A stretch of DNA of 64,000 nt from contig NZ_RQUZ01000011.1 of assembly GCF_003992065.1 (NCBI RefSeq), positions 44,659 to 108,658 of the forward strand, written 5' to 3'. The notes under the pieces are model-generated. The model ran no database searches. It had not been told where the DNA came from and saw only the letters and a program-made list of their open reading frames with translations. Within the stretch, counting starts at the first letter, position 1, and each line of letters starts with the position of its first letter. Shown here in pieces: positions 28,197 to 35,030 of the stretch. Position numbers and translations under genes: made by a program. This DNA comes from Veillonella seminalis. Lineage in GTDB: Bacteria; Bacillota; Negativicutes; Veillonellales; Veillonellaceae.

Positions 28197-28850
28197 TTAC
28201 TCAGCCTCTTTTACCAACATTTCACGCAATACTTTTTCAAATTCTGCAATCGGTAATGCGCCCGGTAACGCTACTTTATCATTCACCACGAAGAAAGGTA
28301 CCGAATTAATTCCGTAACGAGCGGCCAAGGCTTCTTCTTCGCGTACTTCCTTGGCATACATATCGGAATCCAACACAACCTTTACATCCGCTTCAGCTAA
28401 ACCGGCTTCTTTACCTTTGGCAATCAGCACCGCATGATCTGATATCACTTCACTTTTTACAAAGTAAGCTTTATACAATAACTCTGTCAAAGTCTCCGCG
28501 ATTTTATAATCTTTTGCTTGTGCTAACTTAGTAATGCGATGAGCATCAAAGGTATTACCCGGTTTTGCTTTATCATATCTGAAATCTATGCCAAGCGCCT
28601 GGCCCATCATATTAACACCATTGATTCGGTCGGCAGCATCTTCTAACGTTAAACCGTATTTAGAGGCCAAGCGTTCGGTGGCCGTTTGAGTAACAACAGT
28701 CGGTGCACTCGGATCAAGCTCAAATGCTTTCATCGTTACCGTAATGTTTTCATTATTTTCTTCGTTTAACTTCTGAATTGCTGCTTCTAAATGTTTGCGT
28801 CCGATGAAACAAAACGGACAAGCATAATCTGACCAATATATAATTTCCAT
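28197..28850 (-). CDS. DsbA-family (FrnE-like) thiol oxidoreductase
   Basis: 217-residue thioredoxin-fold protein with an N-terminal CPFC redox motif (Cys11-Cys14) in YWSDYACPFCFIGRKHL, no signal peptide, and a cis-Pro loop GINSVPFFVVND near residue 188. The helical insertion matches FrnE and 2-hydroxychromene-2-carboxylate isomerase-like proteins. The cytosolic location suggests an oxidative-stress isomerase role rather than periplasmic folding. Probably co-transcribed with the hydrolase downstream. Confidence 0.88.
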   Translation of the reverse strand: MEIIYWSDYACPFCFIGRKHLEAAIQKLNEENNENITVTMKAFELDPSAPTVVTQTATERLASKYGLTLEDAADRINGVNMMGQALGIDFRYDKAKPGNTFDAHRITKLAQAKDYKIAETLTELLYKAYFVKSEVISDHAVLIAKGKEAGLAEADVKVVLDSDMYAKEVREEEALAARYGINSVPFFVVNDKVALPGALPIAEFEKVLREMLVKEAE

Positions 28851-28877
28851 AATTATCTCCTTTTTATTTATATCACG

Positions 28878-29447
28878 TTAATTATCTATATAATTAATTT
28901 CTATTACTTTTTCACCATCGTGTTTAAAAATAATCCCCAACATGATATCTGTACCATATACACATTTACCATAAAACCATTCCGGTATTGATTTACCATT
29001 CCTGTCAGTTCTTTCTTCTACAGTCAAAGGATGTCCATATGTTGCATATACATCCTCTAAGGTATCACCTACCCCTATTCCACGTGAAGTTACTGCATCT
29101 CGATTTGTAATAACAATTAACCCTATTTTTTCTCCGCCTCTGAAGCGTAAAAACTTAATTCCACCATAGCGATATCCTACTATATAATTTCCACCATTTG
29201 TTTTTAAAACTTCTGTGGGTTTTCCTAAACTAGTTTCAACCTGAGCCAAGGTAAGCCCCAATGGTAATCCGGCTACCTTAAGTTCAGAAGGATCTAAACC
29301 GCTATCAACCAACTGATTATATGAACTTGTTCCCCTCACTTGTCCTTGTATCGTACTCAATGAACTTACTTTTCCCTCTACTGTTCCGATAATACTTGAG
29401 CACACTAAAGCACCGCAAACGACTATAGATATTAGTTGCTTTTTCAT
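28878..29447 (-). CDS. Secreted protein of unknown function with SmpA/BamE-like repeats
   Basis: I do not recognise a named family. ATG 29447 has GGGGTGG upstream; an in-frame start at 29474 would add MLNSMGWTI before the signal. A signal peptide (MKKQLISIVVCGALVCSS) leads to about 160 exported residues. Two similar segments, LTLAQVETSLGKPTEV and GVGDTLEDVYATYGHPLTV, resemble the GMTxxQVxxxLGxP hook found in BamE/SmpA-like and similar small exported proteins, followed by short beta strands (YRYGGIKFLRF). It stands between the P-type ATPase terminator and the DsbA-like gene. Confidence 0.7.
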   Translation of the reverse strand: MKKQLISIVVCGALVCSSIIGTVEGKVSSLSTIQGQVRGTSSYNQLVDSGLDPSELKVAGLPLGLTLAQVETSLGKPTEVLKTNGGNYIVGYRYGGIKFLRFRGGEKIGLIVITNRDAVTSRGIGVGDTLEDVYATYGHPLTVEERTDRNGKSIPEWFYGKCVYGTDIMLGIIFKHDGEKVIEINYIDN

Positions 29448-29570
29448 AATTGTCCACCCCATAGAATTTAACATTCAAACATTATAAAAAATACTATTTA
29501 TTTACTTCTACACCGCGTTTTAAAATTCCTTTTCACTAAGACTCCCTCTTTTTATAAAAAAGAACAATAA

Positions 29571-29603
29571 AAAGGCCTTCTCATAAACCATCACGAGAAG
29601 GCC
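29571..29603 (-). terminator. Terminator after the P-type ATPase gene
   Basis: GGCCTTCTC/GAGAAGGCC hairpin with a 12-base loop and T-run on the minus strand, about 20 bases past the stop codon. Confidence 0.85.
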
Positions 29604-29623
29604 CTATATACTAATGTTATATA

Positions 29624-31531
29624 TTATACTCTATTACGCCAAGTCAAAAGCAACGCCGAATTAATGATTACCAGCACAGAACCGGCATTATGTACCAACG
29701 CACCTGTAACAGGTGTTAAAATTCCCGGGAAGGATAAACCGATTGCTGTAAAATTAAGAATCATGGCAAATGCCAAATTCCACTTAATAGTACTCATCAT
29801 ACGCTTAGATAATGCCATAAGATGAGGTAACTCTTTAATTTCATCATCAACGAGGGCAATATCTGCAGCATCCACCGCAATATCACTGCCTACACCACCC
29901 ATGGCAATACCGACATGAGATTTTTTGAGTGCCGGTGCATCATTAATACCATCACCAATCATACAAACAAATTGGGCTTCATTATTTTCAATATATTTTA
30001 ATTTATCTTCAGGTAAACAATTCGCCCGGATACTGCGAATTCCCAATTGAGTACCAATAGTATACGCTGCACTTTCATTATCGCCGGTCAAAAGAACTGT
30101 TTCAACACCAATTCGATTTAATTTATCAATAACAGCTTTACTTTCGGTGCGCACAGTATCAGCCAAGACTAAGTACCCTACTAAATGTTGTGCAACAGCT
30201 ACGAATACAATAGTGCCCCCTTGATCCAAATACTTGGCACTTCCGTTTGTTACATTAGAATTAATCACTATACCGGCTTCCATCATCATTCGTTCGTTAC
30301 CGGCTAGGATTAATTGACTTGCAATTTTACCGGAAACGCCTCGCCCCGGCATCATTTTAAAATCGGTAACCGTCAAAATATCTGTCTTAGCGTTCTCCTT
30401 ATAGGATTTAACAATAGCTTTCCCCAGCGGATGTTCCGACAAAGATTCTAAGCTGGCTGCCAAGCGATAAATAGCATTTTCGGTACACCCTACCGGCGAA
30501 TCAATCTTCTCAACAGCAACTACTTTAGGCGCACCGAATGTTAAGGTTCCTGTTTTATCAAAAGTAATCGTTTTAACATTGGCCAAACGTTCCAACGCAT
30601 CGCCTTCACGAACGAGAAAACAATGTTTAGTTGCATTACCGATTGCAGCCATAATAGCCGTTGGCGTAGCCAAAACTAAAGCGCATGGGCAAAATACAAC
30701 CAAGATAGTAACAGCACGCAAAATTTCGCCGGTTACGGCCCAAGTACCGATGGCGGAAAGTAAAGCAATAACTACAACCCAAGTAGCCCACCGATCGGCT
30801 AAGCCCACGATTTTAGCCTTACCTGCATCGGCAGACTGTACCAAACGAATCATACGCTGAATAGAGCTGTCTTCACCTACTTTTACGGCACGCATATCAA
30901 AACTGCCGAACTGGTTTACCGTACCGCTTGAAACCATATCGCCTACCGTTTTATCCACCGGTAATGATTCACCTGTTAATACAGCTTGATTTATGGATGT
31001 TTCACCGGCAATAATTTCGCCGTCTACCGGAATCGTTTCGCCGGGTAATACACGCAAAATATCGCCTACTTGAACGGTCTCCGCTTTTACAAGCTGAATT
31101 CCGCTTGAAGTCAAAAGACGGGCTTCCTGTGGTGTTAAATTAACCAACTTTTCAATACCGGCTCTTGCTTTTGCTACTGTAATATCTTCCAGTAAAGCAC
31201 CAATCTGCATGATAAAGGCCACTTCGGCAGCCGCAAAAACTTCACCGGTTGCAACAGCCGCAATGAGAGCCAATGACACTAATACATCAGCCTTAATGTC
31301 AAATTCAGTTACCAGACCGATAATAGCCTCTATAATAATCGGCAAACCGCAAAGTATAATAGCAAGCCAAGCGATATCAAATGGTAACGGCTGAAAACCA
31401 AATAAACTGGCTAATACAGCCAAACCTGATAAAACTAAAAATATAATATCTTTTTTAACGCCGCCCCATTCTAATAACTCTTCTAATTTACTGAATAAGC
31501 CTGTTTCCAACTTGTGAATGACTGCTTCCAT
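29624..31531 (-). CDS. P1B-type heavy-metal-transporting ATPase
   Basis: Metal-exporting P-type ATPase of 635 residues. ATG 31531 has AGAAAGGAATC upstream; the frame extends to 31594 without a ribosome binding site. Visible motifs: actuator TGES (VLTGESLPVD), membrane metal site FCPCALVLATPTA, phosphorylation DKTGTLT, SEHPLGKAI (HP motif) and GDGINDAPAL. No N-terminal HMA metal-binding domain is present. The last helix reads HNAGSVLVIINSALLL, more like zinc/cadmium or other non-copper subgroups, whereas the neighbouring CsoR has the copper-type Cys-His-Cys set. The metal is therefore unresolved. It is transcribed from its own promoter with two CsoR-type operators. Confidence 0.93.
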   Translation of the reverse strand: MEAVIHKLETGLFSKLEELLEWGGVKKDIIFLVLSGLAVLASLFGFQPLPFDIAWLAIILCGLPIIIEAIIGLVTEFDIKADVLVSLALIAAVATGEVFAAAEVAFIMQIGALLEDITVAKARAGIEKLVNLTPQEARLLTSSGIQLVKAETVQVGDILRVLPGETIPVDGEIIAGETSINQAVLTGESLPVDKTVGDMVSSGTVNQFGSFDMRAVKVGEDSSIQRMIRLVQSADAGKAKIVGLADRWATWVVVIALLSAIGTWAVTGEILRAVTILVVFCPCALVLATPTAIMAAIGNATKHCFLVREGDALERLANVKTITFDKTGTLTFGAPKVVAVEKIDSPVGCTENAIYRLAASLESLSEHPLGKAIVKSYKENAKTDILTVTDFKMMPGRGVSGKIASQLILAGNERMMMEAGIVINSNVTNGSAKYLDQGGTIVFVAVAQHLVGYLVLADTVRTESKAVIDKLNRIGVETVLLTGDNESAAYTIGTQLGIRSIRANCLPEDKLKYIENNEAQFVCMIGDGINDAPALKKSHVGIAMGGVGSDIAVDAADIALVDDEIKELPHLMALSKRMMSTIKWNLAFAMILNFTAIGLSFPGILTPVTGALVHNAGSVLVIINSALLLTWRNRV

Positions 31532-31608
31532 GACTGATTCCTTTCTGATGACTATAAAATATAATATAACACTAATGAATGAGCAAATATTCATATGTTA
31601 AGTTATTT

Positions 31609-31670
31609 TATACCTATAGGGGTATATGTTTGTATTTGCATTATATACCTATAGAGGTATATGTTGTCAA
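31609..31670 (-). promoter_or_regulatory. P-type ATPase promoter with two CsoR-type operators
   Basis: Minus-strand -35 TTGACA (31665-31670) and an extended -10 (TATATAAT, around 31640-31647). Palindrome 1, ATACCTCTATAGGTAT (31645-31660), fills the spacer. Palindrome 2, TATACCCCTATAGGTATA (31609-31626), lies about 20-35 bases downstream. Both have the TACC/GGTA arms around a short AT core that CsoR sites show. Confidence 0.82.
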
Positions 31671-31681
31671 TATAAAAAAAA

Positions 31682-31715
31682 TAAAAAGACGAAGACTTTA
31701 TCATCTTCGCCTCAG
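31682..31715 (-). terminator. Terminator after csoR
   Basis: GCGAAGA/TCTTCGT stem with an 8-10 base loop, followed on the minus strand by TTTTTATTTTTTTT. It separates csoR from the ATPase promoter. Confidence 0.75.
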
Positions 31716-31746
31716 TCGTTTCTATTTAGTTTTATACTTAACTTCA

Positions 31747-32022
31747 CTACTGCATATTAGCAAAACGTTCTACAGCTTTGGTGAATTTATCGAGAGTTTT
31801 ATCTACATCACCATGCTCTAACCCATCACGTACACAGTGACGAATATGGCCTTCTAAAATAACCTGCCCACAACGATTCAAAGCAGATTTTGCAGCATTA
31901 ATTTGGGATAAAATATCCTCACATGGTACGTCTTCGTCTACCATTCTGTCAATCGCCTGTACTTGACCGATAATTTTTTTGAGACGGCGATGTAAGTTAT
32001 CCGCATCCATACACTGTTTCAT
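31747..32022 (-). CDS. csoR: CsoR-family metal-sensing repressor
   Basis: 91-residue all-helical repressor of the CsoR/RcnR/FrmR family. Cys34, His59 and Cys63 have the same 25 and 29 residue spacing as the Cu(I) ligands Cys36, His61 and Cys65 of the founding CsoR, so copper(I) sensing is the best guess. The N-terminal helix RRLKKIIGQVQAIDRMV is the family DNA-contact region. Its own promoter (32055-32083) shows no CsoR palindrome, whereas two lie before the ATPase gene. Confidence 0.9.
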   Translation of the reverse strand: MKQCMDADNLHRRLKKIIGQVQAIDRMVDEDVPCEDILSQINAAKSALNRCGQVILEGHIRHCVRDGLEHGDVDKTLDKFTKAVERFANMQ

Positions 32023-32054
32023 AGGTATCCTCCATAGTTTTTATCTTATACTTA

Positions 32055-32083
32055 ATAATAACCGCGAACACATGTATTGTCAA
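32055..32083 (-). promoter_or_regulatory. Promoter of csoR
   Basis: Minus-strand -35 TTGACA (32078-32083), 17-base spacer and -10 TATTAT (32055-32060). No metal-type palindrome overlaps it. Confidence 0.7.
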
Positions 32084-32152
32084 TAATATGACACCTTTTC
32101 ACAGTCTGAATAAAAACTAATCATTGTAAACTTCCCAAAAGTTATAGGTAAA

Positions 32153-32222
32153 CAAAAAAAGCATCACAGTTATTATTCGCAATAACTACGATGCTTTTTG
32201 TGCCACCTTTTCACAGTGGCTC
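32153..32222 (-). terminator. Tandem terminator hairpins after the 19-residue ORF
   Basis: A small hairpin GCCAC/GTGGC (32202-32221) is followed by a larger one (GCATC and GTTATT arms pairing with AATAAC and GATGC around ATTCGC; 32160-32199), then a 7-base T-run on the minus strand (32153-32160). They end a short transcript from the promoter at 32384-32414. Confidence 0.8.
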
Positions 32223-32260
32223 ATAAAATGTTGTTCTGTCATGATAAACTCGCTTTTTAA

Positions 32261-32320
32261 TTAAAAAGTTTTGAGCCAATCTTCAATGGCCTGGTTGATT
32301 AAGATTAAAATTGCTAACAT
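32261..32320 (-). CDS. Candidate 19-residue hydrophobic/amphipathic peptide
   Basis: ATG 32320 to TAA 32261 encodes MLAILILINQAIEDWLKTF. GGAGGG lies 7 bases upstream of the ATG, one of the best ribosome binding sites in the window. The first eight residues are strongly hydrophobic and the rest could form an amphipathic helix ending WLKTF. A MerR-type promoter lies about 55 bases upstream of the start and tandem terminators about 40 bases downstream, so it has a complete transcription unit. In shape it recalls phenol-soluble-modulin-like peptides or type I toxin peptides, but I recognise no family. Expression is not proven. Confidence 0.55.
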   Translation of the reverse strand: MLAILILINQAIEDWLKTF

Positions 32321-32383
32321 ACTACATCCCTCCATCTCAACAGTAGGTACCTTCCATAATTCCTACTTCTTTTCTATGATGCT

Positions 32384-32414
32384 ATTCTAAACTATAAAGT
32401 AACTTTACAGTCAA
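32384..32414 (-). promoter_or_regulatory. MerR-type promoter (19-base spacer with dyad) for the small ORF
   Basis: Minus-strand -35 TTGACT (32409-32414) and -10 TAGAAT (32384-32389) are 19 bases apart, the overlong spacing that MerR-family activators correct. The spacer contains the dyad TAAAG-TTA-CTTTA, centred between the hexamers as in BmrR and MerR targets. The gene just upstream at 32599-33627 encodes a MerR/BmrR-type regulator. Between the two (32415-32598) I see nothing else. Confidence 0.65.
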
Positions 32415-32598
32415 CAGCTTTTCTCTGAAATCTAGATGAAGTTTATATCATATTTTCTATAGTATTTTATCACATTATCCAATAACAATATATAAATGCA
32501 ACATGGATATAGACATTTTTGATATATTTAACAGTTCTATCGTATAAAATGTCTTTTTTTCATTCACTTATCAACTTACCTGCCATCTTGCTTGACTT

Positions 32599-33627
32599 TT
32601 ACTTTTCGGCGTCCTTTTTCACCACCGGAACTTGTAGTAAAGAAAAGATTTCATCATGCAACACTTCGTCAAACGTAGTATCCAAGAAACACGAATCAAC
32701 CACATCACCACTCACCTGATAACCGTGTTCTTCAATCCAGCTGAGCAAACGCTTCAATAAAGTCATATCGGTTGGACGCCCACTCTTATAGCAACAAATA
32801 TAGTCGCCTTCCGGTAACGTAAGAAGCGTAGACTCAAATTCAAAATTGCCGACCGGAACACGAATATAGCAACCGCCGTCCTTAAACATATTATCTGATT
32901 TAAGTGCTTCTTCTTTATATAAAAAGCCATAACTGTAAGCCGGTAAAAATTCGTGGTTATATAAATCACGCCATAACTCCATTGAAGTTAAATGAATATT
33001 TTGACGATCTACGCCATCCATGTTATTTTCCATAAATTTATGAAATATGATACTTCGGTCCTTGTAATGACGTAAAAATGGCTCTCCTTGTGGCTTAGTT
33101 GCGGCATGAACAGCTTCTTTATACATATAAAAACGCTGTTGCAATGCCAAGCGCTTGCGCCCCAACTCCTGTATTTCTTTTTGAATTTTTGCTTCCTGAG
33201 CAACTAATAATTCAAGCTCCGCTTCAGGATTTCGATTATTTAAATGGCCTTGAATCTCTTTCAAACTGATCCCTAAGGCCTTTAAAAAACATATCTCACG
33301 CAAGAGCGGAATCTGAACACGACTATAGTAGCGATAACCGTTCGATGCGGTAAAAACCGGTGAAAAGAGTCCTATAGAGTCATAATATAACAACGTCGGG
33401 CGAGACAAGCCATGTAACTTAGCCATATCACTGATACTGAGCAAGTTTTCATGAATCGATTCATCCATTACGATGGCTTCCGTATCCACTTTTTCACTTG
33501 CTTTTACCCTTATAGGAGTATCACCGCGATGTGGCTCAATGATGTTAATGTCAGATTGCTTCTTATCCGCATCAAAAGCATGTTCTTGTCCTAAATTGCT
33601 TTTATTATTTGTATCATTAGTATCCAT
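32599..33627 (-). CDS. MerR-family regulator with BmrR-like effector domain
   Basis: 342-residue regulator. Residues 1-60 are a polar extension not usual in the family. Residues about 61-130 are the MerR winged helix (LLSISDMAKLHGLSRPTLLYYDSIGLF, then SNGYRYYSR) followed by the dimerisation coiled coil (QKEIQELGRKRLALQQRF). The last 170 residues look like a GyrI/BmrR-type ligand domain (FLYKEEALKSDNMF, LPEGDYICCYKSGRPTD, SWIEEHGYQVSGDVVDSC). ATG 33627 has AAAGGAGTGA upstream. It begins 38 bases after the second nitrogenase-like subunit, in the same direction, so it may be the last gene of the tetrapyrrole locus. Its likely target is the promoter at 32384-32414. Confidence 0.88.
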   Translation of the reverse strand: MDTNDTNNKSNLGQEHAFDADKKQSDINIIEPHRGDTPIRVKASEKVDTEAIVMDESIHENLLSISDMAKLHGLSRPTLLYYDSIGLFSPVFTASNGYRYYSRVQIPLLREICFLKALGISLKEIQGHLNNRNPEAELELLVAQEAKIQKEIQELGRKRLALQQRFYMYKEAVHAATKPQGEPFLRHYKDRSIIFHKFMENNMDGVDRQNIHLTSMELWRDLYNHEFLPAYSYGFLYKEEALKSDNMFKDGGCYIRVPVGNFEFESTLLTLPEGDYICCYKSGRPTDMTLLKRLLSWIEEHGYQVSGDVVDSCFLDTTFDEVLHDEIFSLLQVPVVKKDAEK

Positions 33628-33665
33628 AGCATCTCACTCCTTTCCAGCGCTATTCTGCTAAACTG

Positions 33666-35030
33666 TTACGCTTTGCCTGCTGTTTCCAAACTATTAATAT
33701 ATAAATTCCAAATAATTTCTTGCATAGCCCGATGACCTTTAATCCCCATAAACGGTCGTTCACTTAATACTATCTCAGCCGGTTCGGGATTACTGATAGT
33801 TTGAAAGGCAACAGACTTTTCTTTAACAATTAAACGTCGCTCTTGATCACTACCTAATAATAAACTATTATTACCGGTTTGCAAAGCAGCCTGCCAATCA
33901 TGGCCTTGCACATAGGAATAATAATTAGGCTTTGTTTTACTGTCATCATGAGCAACATAAGTAAATTCACCGGCATCCAACCATTCCTCCTTGAGGGCTC
34001 GTTCCATGCCTTGTAAAACAGAACTCGGACCGGCCACCACAACGGAGTCAAACCACGGTTCACCACATAACCGTTGAATCTCTTTAGTTCGTTCAAATTG
34101 ACGCGTCTTTTCACCTTGAATTTCTGACAACAAAGGCTCCAACTGTGCTTCCATATTCTTATTTAGAGCCCTTACCACTTCACTGACCCAAGTTTTAGTA
34201 CCTTCCAGACCATATGGCAAAACCGGCTCAATATATGGCATTGACAATTTTTTTGAAAGCCACTCAGCGGCTTCATGACCAAGTTCGGGATGAACCACCA
34301 CATTTAAATCAGCTTTTTGCAAATGCTGTAAGTCCGCCATGCTATGATTAACCGCCAGACTTAAATTAACCTTTATCCCAACCATATTTAAGAGACGTTC
34401 TAATTCGGCCAAATCATCGAGTTCATTATAATACGTAACTGAACAGCCTATTAAGTTAACCGTAAATTCGTTTTTTGCACCTTCACCGCAGCGCACTGTT
34501 GCATCGGTACCAGTATTTACACTTACATATTGGCCTCTATCTTCACTTACATGTTGACCTTCATCTTTATCTGTTTCATCAAAGTCTGTAAGTAAATCAA
34601 GTAAAGCCTTGCTATAGCCCTGCCAAAAATCGCCTAAAGTGCCACCCGAGTCCATGGTTAGTATAGGGCAAGTCAAATCGGACGTGCCCACAATACTCGG
34701 CAAATCATCACCGATTAAACTGAAAGCACAACTATTTTCAACCAAAACCAAACCGGGCTGAGTCGGCAGCTTAGCTAAATCAGACAATGTCTGCAATACC
34801 TCTTTTTCAGAACCGAACACAATGGCACCATTCGTCGGATACGTGCATAAAAATCGTTGTCCCAAATTAAGTCCGGGACGATCAGTTACTTTCATGGCAT
34901 AAAAATAACACCAAGTCGGCCCGTTGGCAACGATATAAGCATCGGTAATTCCGGCCGCCATAGCCGCCGCACCGGCCAGTGCGCAACTTTGTAAACATTC
35001 ATTATGATTAAACCACGAATTACCAGCCAT
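33666..35030 (-). CDS. Nitrogenase component 1-like protein, second subunit (NifK/BchB/CfbD-like)
   Basis: 454 residues from ATG 35030 (GGGGGA upstream; overlaps the previous gene by 11 bases). Three cysteine blocks in the first 105 residues match the cluster-binding positions of the NifD/NifK superfamily: NECLQSC (Cys12, Cys16), NGPTWCYF (Cys41) and VENSCAFSLIGDDL (Cys101). A loop around residues 165-190 carries a duplicated eight-residue unit (DEGQHVSE, DRGQYVSV). The rest fits the Rossmann-like domains of the family. With the preceding subunit it should form a heterotetramer that receives electrons from the NifH-like protein. It lacks the neighbours needed for N2 fixation. Confidence 0.85.
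   Translation of the reverse strand: MAGNSWFNHNECLQSCALAGAAAMAAGITDAYIVANGPTWCYFYAMKVTDRPGLNLGQRFLCTYPTNGAIVFGSEKEVLQTLSDLAKLPTQPGLVLVENSCAFSLIGDDLPSIVGTSDLTCPILTMDSGGTLGDFWQGYSKALLDLLTDFDETDKDEGQHVSEDRGQYVSVNTGTDATVRCGEGAKNEFTVNLIGCSVTYYNELDDLAELERLLNMVGIKVNLSLAVNHSMADLQHLQKADLNVVVHPELGHEAAEWLSKKLSMPYIEPVLPYGLEGTKTWVSEVVRALNKNMEAQLEPLLSEIQGEKTRQFERTKEIQRLCGEPWFDSVVVAGPSSVLQGMERALKEEWLDAGEFTYVAHDDSKTKPNYYSYVQGHDWQAALQTGNNSLLLGSDQERRLIVKEKSVAFQTISNPEPAEIVLSERPFMGIKGHRAMQEIIWNLYINSLETAGKA
34520..34567. repeat. 24-base tandem repeat inside the NifK-like gene
   Basis: Two adjacent 24-base units (34520-34543 and 34544-34567), each beginning CACTTACAT on the plus strand and differing at five positions. 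They encode the duplicated eight-residue motif DEGQHVSE/DRGQYVSV in a polar surface-type loop, in frame. Confidence 0.8.

Noticed and set aside
32092..32217. Direct repeat CACCTTTTCACAGT (32092-32105 and 32204-32217) as an antisense pair
   Set aside because: Both copies have the same orientation, so they cannot pair with each other; at 14 bases it may be chance or a shared terminator arm.
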